A DNA stretch of 15,512 bases from Victivallales bacterium (GTDB lineage Bacteria; Verrucomicrobiota; Lentisphaeria; Oligosphaerales; Oligosphaeraceae). The notes under the pieces were generated by a model. It searched no databases, was not told where the DNA came from, and saw nothing but the letters and a program-made list of their open reading frames with translations. A program made the position numbers and the translations under genes. Location: contig JAFRLP010000572.1 in NCBI GenBank assembly GCA_017431185.1, positions 1 to 15,512 on the forward strand. The letters run 5' to 3'. Below are positions 1-7,417 of this stretch, one piece after another; within the stretch, counting starts at the first letter, position 1; each line of letters opens with the position of its first letter.

Positions 1-129
1 CTTTGCCAACATGAAAATCTCCGAGCAAATTTGACGATTTCGGCAAGTAGAGGAACAAGATGAAAAAATGCAGGTTTCATAGTGGATTCAAGTAGAAAAT
101 AGGCTAATATTTCACTGTAATGCAAATGA
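1..129. other. AT-rich left edge, no supported gene
   Basis: This stretch is clearly richer in A and T than the genes that follow. I see no terminator, RNA gene or convincing coding start in it. A short reading frame begins with ATG at 80 on the minus strand and runs off the window edge, but it has no Shine-Dalgarno sequence and no recognisable motif. The stretch lies downstream of the truncated pseudopilin and may hold its decayed remainder. Confidence 0.4.
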
Positions 130-231
130 CTAAACTACCAGAAGCTCAATCAAGGTAAAAGCACAGACACCTTTTTTCACACCAAAGCCTCCTTTTTCAT
201 CCGCAAATGCTCTTTTGCTTCGCTTACACAT
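130..231 (-). pseudogene. Truncated type II/IV pseudopilin (leader and FTLIELLVV only)
   Basis: The reading frame gives 33 residues: a basic 24-residue leader, then FTLIELLVV and a stop (TAG). FTLIE with Glu at position +5 is the class III signal of type IV pilins and type II secretion pseudopilins, cut and methylated by prepilin peptidase at the inner membrane. A normal protein continues with the hydrophobic helix (IAIIAILA-like) and a pilin body of 100 or more residues; both are absent. Residue -1 is Ala instead of the usual Gly. The ATG at 231 is chosen because AAGGAG (238-243) lies six bases upstream. A GTG at 312 overlapping the lacI-type stop is also in frame. LacI regulator plus pseudopilin pairs are, as I recall, common in Lentisphaerae. 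Truncation is seen directly; that it is non-functional is inferred. Confidence 0.6.
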
Positions 232-308
232 GCTCCGCTCCTTTTCCAAACATTTCTCGGCACATCCAAAGTCACACTGACATCTCACAGGATTTTTCCC
301 AAGGGGAT

Positions 309-1361
309 TCACAAAGTCTGCCTGTTGACGAGTTTTCCAGGAACCATGCCAGACACCATCCTGACATTTGGATTTTCAATCCTCTTCAGCAGACATTCGA
401 CCGTCTTCTGGGCCACCAGCACTGGCTGACGGGCAATGCTCGACAACTGGGGCGTGACCAATTCGCCGACAAGCATATTTCCGAATCCGAGAACCGACAC
501 ATCCTGCGGAATCCGTTTTCCACGCTGAGCAAGAAGCCCCATGGCGAGAATCGCCAGGTCATCGTCATTGCAGATGATGGCGTCGCATTGCGGATCCGAC
601 GCCAGGAATGCCTCGATGACTCCGGCATACTCCTGACGCAAATCCGAAAGGTCGCATAGAACCGATGGCCCCCTGGCTGCGACTACATGCATGTTGCATC
701 GGCAACCAAACCGCTTCAGCAACGAGGTGATTCCGTTCAGGCACGAGTCCAGATGTCCCTTCACACCCAGTCCATACGACCTCTTCACAAGTGCGTGGAC
801 ATGAGTACGGCATCTACCTGCCAGGATATCCGCCGCCTCTCTGTAAGGCTCCTGGTAATCGCTGCAAACCGTGGGCACATCATGCGTCAGCAACGGCGGG
901 TCCACAAAAAAGGTGGGACGCTGACGGCACAACGCCTCATAACGCCATTCATGCGCGGCGCCAGGCGAGCAACCAATGACCACAAAACCGTCCACATCAC
1001 GCTCTATCAACTTGCGCGCGCCATCGGCAATGCTCTCCGTCTCACTTCGGGTGTAGAGTATGAAAGGCAACAGGCCATGCTTCCGCAGTTCGGCGTCCAA
1101 GGCAATCAACTCCAGTCCTGTCCGTTCAACATGCAAGCCGCCAGAGAGAATCCCAATGATGTTGCTGCGCCCCTGAACCAACGTGCGCGCGGTGGCATTG
1201 GATATGTAGCCCAGATTCTTCGCCGCCTCGCATACCCGCTGCCGTGTCTTGGCTGATATCCGCGGATGCCCTGACAACGCACGGCTCACCGTTGCCGGAG
1301 TAATGCCGAGATACTCCGCTATGTCCGCGCCTGTGATGCGACTGCTCTTGTCCATAATCAT
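309..1361 (-). CDS. LacI-family transcriptional regulator
   Basis: The protein has 350 residues, normal for the family. An N-terminal helix-turn-helix (about residues 12-31, with ITPATVSRALSG) is followed by the hinge region (YISNATARTLVQGRS) and a periplasmic-binding-protein-like sensor domain to the C-terminus. Members bind short palindromic operators as dimers and respond to a sugar or related ligand; the ligand here cannot be read from sequence. The start may be ATG 1361 or ATG 1355; the latter has GAGA seven bases upstream, the former is closer than usual. The gene has its own promoter with a LacI-type palindrome just downstream of the -10, so autoregulation is likely. Its stop overlaps a GTG in frame with the truncated pseudopilin. 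The frameshifted Rpn gene ends upstream, with no visible link in function. Confidence 0.93.
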   Translation of the reverse strand: MIMDKSSRITGADIAEYLGITPATVSRALSGHPRISAKTRQRVCEAAKNLGYISNATARTLVQGRSNIIGILSGGLHVERTGLELIALDAELRKHGLLPFILYTRSETESIADGARKLIERDVDGFVVIGCSPGAAHEWRYEALCRQRPTFFVDPPLLTHDVPTVCSDYQEPYREAADILAGRCRTHVHALVKRSYGLGVKGHLDSCLNGITSLLKRFGCRCNMHVVAARGPSVLCDLSDLRQEYAGVIEAFLASDPQCDAIICNDDDLAILAMGLLAQRGKRIPQDVSVLGFGNMLVGELVTPQLSSIARQPVLVAQKTVECLLKRIENPNVRMVSGMVPGKLVNRQTL

Positions 1362-1377
1362 ATCTCAATTGCGTTTG

Positions 1378-1391
1378 TGTAATCGATTGCA
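1378..1391. promoter_or_regulatory. Probable LacI-family operator
   Basis: TGTAATCGATTGCA is symmetric at 12 of 14 positions around a central CG, the usual form of LacI-family operators. It abuts the -10 element and should cover the transcription start of the regulator gene, which suggests self-repression. The same palindrome was not noticed elsewhere in the window, so the target gene or genes are probably outside it. Confidence 0.65.
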
Positions 1392-1420
1392 TAATATAAT
1401 TCACTGCGTGAGATTGTCAA
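1391..1420 (-). promoter_or_regulatory. Sigma70-type promoter of the LacI-family gene
   Basis: On the minus strand a perfect TTGACA (1415-1420) is followed after 16 bases by TATATT (1393-1398), or after 18 bases by TATTAT (1391-1396). The palindromic operator starts at once downstream. The site sits 30 to 60 bases before the regulator start codon. Its -35, 16-base spacer and TATATT are the same as in the first promoter at the right end of the window. Confidence 0.7.
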
Positions 1421-1437
1421 ATTCCTTGAGCATTCTC

Positions 1438-2431
1438 CTAACGGGTGATGGTCGCATCCATTGGATGCTTTTCCAGCCAAAGCCTCGCCTTTCGCTGCGA
1501 CATCCTGAAATCCTTGGCAAGATACGAGACTATTTCCTGAAAGGCGACGCCCAGGGCGTTCAGCCTGGCGACATAGCGGGACATCCCCTGCTCATTTCCT
1601 TCCTTCCTGCCCTGCTCTTTGGCCTGTCTGCACCAAACCTTTTCCGCGTAGCACATGTCAATCCTCTCCTCTTTCTCCGGTATCTCGAACTGAGCGCCCG
1701 AGATGGCCTTTATGAGGCACACCGTATCCTTCGGCACGCCCCTGAAATCCTCATCGTGCTCCAGCATCCTGCGCAACACCCTCGGATGCCCCCTATTCTT
1801 CATATACTTTATCACAGTTCTGAGAGTTTTCTCGGCGGTCGGCAGAAATTTGTCAGGAACGTGACACAGATCCAGAACCCTCATGCGGAATTGCGGTATA
1901 TCCTCCTTGCGCAGCGGGGGAGTGACCTTGGCCACCAGCTCCTGGAAAGTCCGACCGCGAGGCCATCTCTTCCGTCCCGAGTTCACGACCAGGGTGAACA
2001 CCTGGTGAAAAGGGGGATTCCGGCATAACCGAAAAAGTTCCTTGCGCCGTTTCCGAGGGCTCTTGATCTTCTGGCACTGCTTCATCAGCGCATCCCGTTG
2101 CCGATTGTAGCGGAGCAGATTCATGAACAGCACGCGATGGGTCATCAGCGGGTCGAAATCAGACTGGTTCTCGATGCCCATGATGGCGCAGGTGCAGCTC
2201 TCGCCCTCCCCCCAGGCGACAGTGAAGCAGGAGTCGCGCAATCTCGACGGGGCGCGACTTGCCGTCGCCCGTGTCATCCGAGGCCAAGACCTCGTATGGG
2301 CATTCCGGCTTTATCCGCTCTGGCGTGAAGCAAGCCGTTCCGCCTGGATTCAATGCCAGGTTCAGCACCCCCGCGACATTGCGGGAATCCTCCAGAAAAC
2401 ATTTCCAAGCCAAGTCTATCTTTGACGACAT
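1438..2431 (-). pseudogene. Rpn-family nuclease/putative transposase, frameshifted
   Basis: The Rpn family are PD-(D/E)XK-like DNA nucleases once labelled transposases (PDDEXK_2/YhgA-like). The N-terminal part begins at ATG 2431 with GGAG seven bases upstream: DLAWKCFLEDSRNVAGVLN, then YEVLASDDTGDGKSRPVEI. The same protein continues in another frame with RDSCFTVAWGEGESC, then MGIENQSDFDPLMTHRVLF, which matches the family's GIENQ...RV core. The frames join near 2230-2250. The whole span is 994 bases, one more than a multiple of three, so a single inserted base explains it and the intact protein would have about 330 residues. The C-terminus has the charged RQAKEQGRKEGNEQG stretch common in this family. 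It directly follows the oxidoreductase gene. A sequencing error would give the same picture. Confidence 0.75.
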
Positions 2432-2451
2432 CTCCAATCTCCAATGGTTAC

Positions 2452-4239
2452 TCACCGCACCTCGAAGGCGAAGAGGCGGCAGCGTGGAGCGCCCCAGGTG
2501 GTGAGCGGAATCAGCCGAACAGCCTCGACTGTCGCCGTGAGAGGAATCCTGACCATGCGGCGGGCGTTGTCGTCCCGTTCCGCCAAAGCGACCCAGCGGC
2601 CATCAATTTTGCCTTCCAGTCGGAAGGACTTCACCAGGCTGGCGGGCAGTCGCCGTGGCGGTGTATGCAACGGGTAGTTGGAGAGGCAATTCTTTTCAAT
2701 GGCGTGTGAGCAGGAACCTTCCCCGTGGCGATTCAGGTCGCTGTCAAAGGTGATGCGGGCCTCATGCAGTGTCACAGGCGCATCGAAGGCATACTCGACG
2801 AAACCGCCAGGCGCACACTCCCAGGAGTTGTCATGCCAGCCGTCCGCCCCATCTGGCGTGGGACGGTCAAGGCCGTTGCGGAGGTTCTCGGGCACTCCTT
2901 CTGAGGCCGTCAGATGCGCCTTGGCGCTCAACGGCGCAACAGCGCGGGCATGCCACGGCAGGAAGCAGTCATCGTCCATCAGCGTCTGTTGAAGTTCGCG
3001 GATATGGCGCTCATACACGCCACGCGGGTCGGTGTTTTCGCGCACGGCGATGGCGGCAGCCGTCCCCGCCGCCTGTCCGCAGGTTCCGCAGGTGAACATG
3101 ACGCGGGTGGAGGAGAGCGCGGCGTGAGTCACGCTGATGTTCCGCCCCGCAAACATCAGGTTGGCGATGTTGCGCGAATAGAGACAACGATAGGGGATGC
3201 CATACGGAGAAGGAGCAGGATGGAAGATGTTCGGAGAGTCAGGCCAGCGGAGTCCAGCGGGGTTATGGTCGTCCATTGACCATCCGCCATAGGCGACCAT
3301 ATCGTCGAACCTGCCCTCGGAGCGCACATCGTTCTGGGTGAGGATATGGTCGCCCAGATAGCGCCTGCTTTCCCGTTTGCCAGGCAGAAAGCCCACCCAG
3401 TCCAGTTCCCAGTTGTCCGCACCGTATGAGCCGCGGTTCTTGATATGGTCCCAGACGCCGAAGGCGACGGCGAGCAATTCGTCCCTCAGCTGTTCCGTGT
3501 CGCGGATGGAGTCGTCCTCCCCGCCGAGTTCCATCCACCAGAAGTTCTCCAGTCCCGTGAAGCCCAGGAGGCGTTTTGGGAAACACTCCGCCGTCGGGTA
3601 GCGTTTCGCCCATTTTGGGGGCGTGTAGGTGACGGGGTGGTCGGTTTCGCGCGCCTGGATGAGACAGCTCATCCCCATGGTCTTTCGGTCAGCCGTCTCG
3701 GGTTCGATGTCCTCGCCGAATTCCGCCCGTGCCTCACGTCCGACGCGATAGTCGGCTTCCGTGAGCGGTGCAAGCACACTGTCTCCGGAGCAGTCCAGGA
3801 ATATTCGTGCGAGGAAGGTGTGCCAGAGTTGCGTGGTTCCCTGCCAGCCAGTGACGGAGCGGATGCGTCCGCCGTCCATCTCCGCCTGGTTAACGGAGCA
3901 GTTCAGGAATAGTTCCAGATTCTCCTGGAAACGCGCAGCCTCGTAGGTGACGCTGTCCCAGATGGAGAAATTGCTGGTCGGATTGCGGTAATCGTTCTCC
4001 AGGCAGAGTTCCTCCACAATGCCGGTTTCGCGGTTGTTCAGGCCACGCGCCCCGCATAGCCACATGCGTATTTCGCTGGAGGCGTTGCCGCCCAGCATGG
4101 GACGGTCGTTCACCAATGCCACCTTCGCCCCATGGCGGGCCGCCGCGATAGCCGCGCACATCCCCGCAATCCCGCCACCGACCACGCAGACATCCACCTG
4201 ATGCTCACGCTTCCCCATCTTCACTTTCAGCTTCTCCAT
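2452..4239 (-). CDS. FAD-dependent oxidoreductase with C-terminal discoidin-like region
   Basis: The N-terminus carries a Rossmann dinucleotide-binding motif (VDVCVVGGGIAGMCAAIAAA) followed by NDRPMLGGNASSE, typical of the FAD_oxidored family (PF12831-like). A second FAD contact is likely at NLMFAGRNISVTHAALSSTR, with GTAAAIA after it. The last 170 or so residues (from about AKAHLTASEGVPENLRNG) look like a beta-rich, F5/8-type-C-like domain; this is by appearance only. Many relatives occur in Lentisphaerae and Planctomycetes near polysaccharide genes, but their substrate is largely unknown, so none is given. Two ATG codons seven residues apart (4239 and 4218) lie in a 21-base duplication; the shorter form begins MGKREHQVDV. 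A GTG at 4302 overlapping the kdsD stop is also in frame but leads through an unlikely N-terminus. It follows kdsD and precedes the broken Rpn gene by about 20 bases. Confidence 0.85.
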   Translation of the reverse strand: MEKLKVKMGKREHQVDVCVVGGGIAGMCAAIAAARHGAKVALVNDRPMLGGNASSEIRMWLCGARGLNNRETGIVEELCLENDYRNPTSNFSIWDSVTYEAARFQENLELFLNCSVNQAEMDGGRIRSVTGWQGTTQLWHTFLARIFLDCSGDSVLAPLTEADYRVGREARAEFGEDIEPETADRKTMGMSCLIQARETDHPVTYTPPKWAKRYPTAECFPKRLLGFTGLENFWWMELGGEDDSIRDTEQLRDELLAVAFGVWDHIKNRGSYGADNWELDWVGFLPGKRESRRYLGDHILTQNDVRSEGRFDDMVAYGGWSMDDHNPAGLRWPDSPNIFHPAPSPYGIPYRCLYSRNIANLMFAGRNISVTHAALSSTRVMFTCGTCGQAAGTAAAIAVRENTDPRGVYERHIRELQQTLMDDDCFLPWHARAVAPLSAKAHLTASEGVPENLRNGLDRPTPDGADGWHDNSWECAPGGFVEYAFDAPVTLHEARITFDSDLNRHGEGSCSHAIEKNCLSNYPLHTPPRRLPASLVKSFRLEGKIDGRWVALAERDDNARRMVRIPLTATVEAVRLIPLTTWGAPRCRLFAFEVR

Positions 4240-4251
4240 CTTCACTTTCAG
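4210..4251 (-). repeat. 21-bp tandem duplication over the oxidoreductase start
   Basis: Units 4210-4230 and 4231-4251 are identical except for one base. Each unit contains an ATG in the same frame with the same 15 bases upstream, so the duplication copies the translation start region and adds KLKVKM(E/G)-type residues. Confidence 0.9.
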
Positions 4252-4298
4252 AATATTTTGCTTTTTTGCCGTGCGGAGCACGGTCAACCTTCGGGAAA

Positions 4299-5282
4299 TC
4301 ACATCACCTTGAAGCGGGGCATGTCCTGGATATCGACCAAGCCAGTCAGACGCCCCTGGCCATCCACCACCAGAATATCATCTATCTTGCGTTTCTCCAG
4401 TATCTTGAGAATCTCGACCGCCATCGCCTCCTCATTGATGGAGATGGGATTGCGCACCATCACGGCGCCGATTTCACTGCGCAGCACGTCAGGGTTGACA
4501 AGCAACTGGCGGCGGAAATCGCCGTCCGTGAAAATGCCCAGCAGGACGCCGTTCTCGTCTGTGATGGCGACGGCTCCGCTTCTGGTGTTGGTCATGGTCA
4601 GCAGCCCATCCTTGACCGTGGCGGAGGGCAGGACTTTGGGCAGATGATCGCCCGTGCGCATGATGTCCTTGACCTTCAGCGTGATGCTTCGGCCAATCGC
4701 CCCTGCGGGATGACGCATGGCGTAGTCGTTGATGCTAAACTGGTGGCACTGCATGAGCACCATCGCCAGCGCGTCGCCCAAAGCCAGCAGCGCCGTGGAG
4801 GTGGTGGTCGGCGCCAGGTTGAACGGGCACGCCTCGCGCGGCACGGGCATCGCCACCACCAAGTCCGCCATCTTGCCCAGGCGCGAATCCGCCTTGCCAG
4901 TCACCGCCACAATGTCCACACCCATCCGATGGACGGCGGGGAGCACATTGAGCAGTTCGTCCGTCTCCCCGCTGTAACTGACCGCGAGCAGCAAATCGTT
5001 ATGGGAGACCATCCCCAGGTCGCCGTGCATCGCCTCCACCGAGTGCATGAACACCGCCAGGGAACCAGTGCTGGACAGCGTGGCCGCGATTTTCTTGCTG
5101 ATGTGCCCGCTTTTGCCCACCCCCGTCAAAACCAGTTTGCCGCCTTTTCCCTGGACGGCCAGGCAACGCTGCACCAACTCGACAAACGAGTCGCCCAAAT
5201 CCTCCTTGAGCGCATGCAGTCCCTCGATTTCAATGTCCAGCACCTCGTAGGCGCGTTTCAAAATGCTCTGCTTGTCATTCAT
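4299..5282 (-). CDS. kdsD: Arabinose-5-phosphate isomerase, KpsF/GutQ/KdsD family
   Basis: The enzyme converts D-ribulose 5-phosphate to D-arabinose 5-phosphate, the first step towards Kdo for lipopolysaccharide or capsule, in the cytoplasm. The 327-residue protein matches the usual length. The sugar isomerase (SIS) domain shows TGVGKSGH (53-60), HSVEAMHGDLG (80-90), SYSGET (102-107) and the conserved INDYAMRHPAGAIGR with the family's key His. Two CBS domains follow from about residue 205, with VKDIM and IFTDGDFRR. ATG 5282 is chosen over GTG 5294 because GAGG lies six bases before it. It sits 42 bases after the ketosynthase-like gene. A kdsD in the chromosome implies a Gram-negative envelope; no kdsA, kdsB or kdsC is in the window. 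GutQ-like paralogues have the same activity. Confidence 0.93.
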   Translation of the reverse strand: MNDKQSILKRAYEVLDIEIEGLHALKEDLGDSFVELVQRCLAVQGKGGKLVLTGVGKSGHISKKIAATLSSTGSLAVFMHSVEAMHGDLGMVSHNDLLLAVSYSGETDELLNVLPAVHRMGVDIVAVTGKADSRLGKMADLVVAMPVPREACPFNLAPTTTSTALLALGDALAMVLMQCHQFSINDYAMRHPAGAIGRSITLKVKDIMRTGDHLPKVLPSATVKDGLLTMTNTRSGAVAITDENGVLLGIFTDGDFRRQLLVNPDVLRSEIGAVMVRNPISINEEAMAVEILKILEKRKIDDILVVDGQGRLTGLVDIQDMPRFKVM

Positions 5283-5324
5283 GGCGTTCCTCACAAAACG
5301 TAAACGGTATGTTTGAATGTTTCT

Positions 5325-6371
5325 TTACCACTTCACAGCCATTCCCGTGCAATTGAGCCCGCTGCCGATGCCCAGCAGGGCCAGATTCGTACCTGCGTGA
5401 AGCACCCCCTGTTCCTCCGCCATGGCGCAGGTGACAGGCCAGGAGGCGGAACCGCAGTTGCCCAGCATCGGATAGGTGACGAAATCCTTTTCGGGGGAGA
5501 GGCCAAGCGTCTCGAACAGCAGACGGCTATGCGCCTTGCCGACCTGATGCGTGCAGATGGTGTCGGGGGTGTCCGCATCCCATCCCGACTCCGCCTGAAG
5601 AATCTCCCACATCTGGCGGGCTGCCTCAACGCCCGCGTGCAGGAGAGCCTGGGAATCGGTGGCCATGAGCGGGGCGCTGCCGTCCACCATCCCGCCGTTG
5701 GCGTCTCCCTGGCAAAGTTCATTTGCGGTGGTGTCAGTCCAGTTCGCGGCAGCCAGCAGGCGATGCCCCGTCCGCGACCGGGACTGGGCACGGACGACAA
5801 TGGCCGCCGCGCACGAGCCGATGGTCAGGGAGGCGAACTGGTCTTTGACGCTTCGGCGGGTCAGCGTCAGGTCGGCGTTCAGCCGTTCCACGGTATTCTC
5901 CACCAGCGGCCCTGCATTCTCCCCGCAGACGGCCAAGCCCGTGTCAATCTGCCCCAGTTCAATCATGTTGGCCAGCATCAGCACCCCGCTCGCCATCCCC
6001 AGGCAGGCATTGGAAATGTCGAAATTCAGGCAGTGGTGTCCCAAACCCAGGAGGCGGTGAACCGCCGTCGAGGTGGCCGGCTCCACAAAGTCACGCGACA
6101 CCGAGCAGTGAATGAGGCACTGCACCTCGCCGGGGGCGACCCCCGCCTTCGCCAGCGCGGCTCTGCCCGCCCGCGCAGACGCCACGCTGGGCAACGTGCC
6201 GGGCTTCCAGAAACGCCTGGTCACAATGCCGCTCATCAGTTCCAGACGCCCCTCGGGCAGATGCAGCCGCCCATACAGGGGCGACAGACGCTGCTCCAGT
6301 TCGGTGGAACTCACGACTGTTTCAGGCAGGGCATACCCTATCGCTTCCAGGCAGGTCTTGGCAAATCTCAT
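5325..6371 (-). CDS. 3-oxoacyl-ACP synthase III-like (FabH/OleA-type) enzyme
   Basis: Thiolase-fold condensing enzyme of 348 residues. The catalytic triad can be assigned as Cys123 (FDISNACLGMASG), His275 (THQVGKAHSR) and Asn305 (YPMLGNCGSAS), with the closing GIGSG loop near 334-338. FabH joins acetyl-CoA to malonyl-ACP to start fatty acid synthesis; OleA joins two acyl chains. The N-terminal text (LPEGRLELMSGIVTRRFW) resembles an FabH-like clade of planctomycetes and related bacteria that, as I recall, lies nearer to OleA than to E. coli FabH, so the real substrate is open. No other fatty acid or ole genes adjoin it. It lies 50 bases after the permease gene and 42 before kdsD, probably cotranscribed. 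No clear Shine-Dalgarno precedes its ATG. Confidence 0.85.
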   Translation of the reverse strand: MRFAKTCLEAIGYALPETVVSSTELEQRLSPLYGRLHLPEGRLELMSGIVTRRFWKPGTLPSVASARAGRAALAKAGVAPGEVQCLIHCSVSRDFVEPATSTAVHRLLGLGHHCLNFDISNACLGMASGVLMLANMIELGQIDTGLAVCGENAGPLVENTVERLNADLTLTRRSVKDQFASLTIGSCAAAIVVRAQSRSRTGHRLLAAANWTDTTANELCQGDANGGMVDGSAPLMATDSQALLHAGVEAARQMWEILQAESGWDADTPDTICTHQVGKAHSRLLFETLGLSPEKDFVTYPMLGNCGSASWPVTCAMAEEQGVLHAGTNLALLGIGSGLNCTGMAVKW

Positions 6372-6421
6372 AATCGGGCAGGATGATGGCTGTCGCAGGT
6401 ATTGTCACAGGCTCAACGCCT

Positions 6422-7396
6422 CTACCGTCTGGCGGCAAGTTGGTCGGCGGTGACGGCGAAGATGATAATGAAGCCGATGACAATCAACTGAAGGTTGGTG
6501 GAGACTCCAAGCAGGGTCAGGCCATTGCGCAGGAAACTGATGAGAAGCGTGCCGATGAGCGTGCCGGTCATCGTCCCTTTCCCGCCAGAGGGTGAACATC
6601 CCCCGATGATGACGGCGGCAATCACATCCAGTTCCATGGACAATCCGGCGGATGGCTGGGCGGAACTGGAACGGCTGGAGTAGATCATCGCCGCCAGACC
6701 GGTAAGCAACCCCATCAGAGAATAGACATAGACCAGCATCCGGTTGACATTGATGCCGGCATGGAAAGCGGTGGCGGGATTTGACCCCACCGCATAGACG
6801 TAGCGCCCGAACTTGGTGTGCTTCAGCAGAAAGCCACAGCCCAGCAAGACGATGGCAAACAGCCAGAGGGAGACCGGAATCCCCAGAATCCGCCCCGTGT
6901 CCAAATAGGTGTAGGCGGAGATGGCAAAGGGCTTGCCGTCGTTCATCACGTATGAGACGCCGCGGAAAATGCTCATCGCGCCCAAGGTGACGATGAACGG
7001 CGCAAGCTTCAGCCGGGTGATGCACACGCCATTGAACAGCCCGCACAGTCCGCCCACCAGGATGCCAGTCAGGGTGCCGGTCAGCATCGCGCCCGTCCCC
7101 ATGGACACGAACTCCCCGGAGCAGATGCCAGCCCAGGTGCCGCCGCCGATCAGCAGCATCACCACCGACCCCAGCATGCCAGTCATGGCCAGCATGGAGC
7201 CGATGGAGAGGTCAATGCCCGCCGTGATGATGACAAAGGTCATGCCCGCCGCCATGATTCCGTTGGCGGCGGAACGGGTCAGGACATTGGAGATGTTCTG
7301 ACCCGTGAGAAAGGTGTCAGGGGTCAGAAATGTCCACAGCGAGATGATGAAAAGCAGTGAACTGAAGGGAAGCAGTTGTTTGGCAAATCTGTTCAT
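6422..7396 (-). CDS. Sugar ABC transporter permease, RbsC type
   Basis: Inner-membrane subunit of a ribose/xylose/galactose-class importer (CUT2, BPD_transp_2 fold), 324 residues. The sequence is mostly hydrophobic with eight to ten membrane spans. Family marks are FVIITAGIDLSIGSMLAMTG in the second and third spans, FNGVCITRLKLAPFIVTLGAM in the middle, and IIGGCSPSGGKGTMTGTLIG before the last spans, the region that meets the ATPase. A modest loop (about residues 85-105, GGGTWAGICSGEFVSMG) separates two spans. It begins 21 bases after the ATPase stop, so cotranscription is very likely. One permease gene implies a homodimer. The sugar cannot be named from sequence. Confidence 0.93.
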   Translation of the reverse strand: MNRFAKQLLPFSSLLFIISLWTFLTPDTFLTGQNISNVLTRSAANGIMAAGMTFVIITAGIDLSIGSMLAMTGMLGSVVMLLIGGGTWAGICSGEFVSMGTGAMLTGTLTGILVGGLCGLFNGVCITRLKLAPFIVTLGAMSIFRGVSYVMNDGKPFAISAYTYLDTGRILGIPVSLWLFAIVLLGCGFLLKHTKFGRYVYAVGSNPATAFHAGINVNRMLVYVYSLMGLLTGLAAMIYSSRSSSAQPSAGLSMELDVIAAVIIGGCSPSGGKGTMTGTLIGTLLISFLRNGLTLLGVSTNLQLIVIGFIIIFAVTADQLAARR

Positions 7397-7417
7397 TATC
7401 GGCTGTCCAGTTTGGAG

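Noticed and set aside
1..80. Partial minus-strand frame starting MKPAFFHLVPLLAEIV
   Set aside because: No Shine-Dalgarno, very short, AT-rich, and cut by the window edge, so it cannot be supported.
2235..2245. Programmed ribosomal frameshift in the Rpn gene
   Set aside because: No slippery heptamer, stimulating stem or internal Shine-Dalgarno was seen at the junction; a simple one-base insertion or sequencing error explains it.
4269..4283. CCGTGC/GCACGG hairpin between kdsD and the oxidoreductase as a terminator
   Set aside because: The stem is only 6 bp with a 3-base loop, and on the transcribed strand it is followed by A residues, not T.
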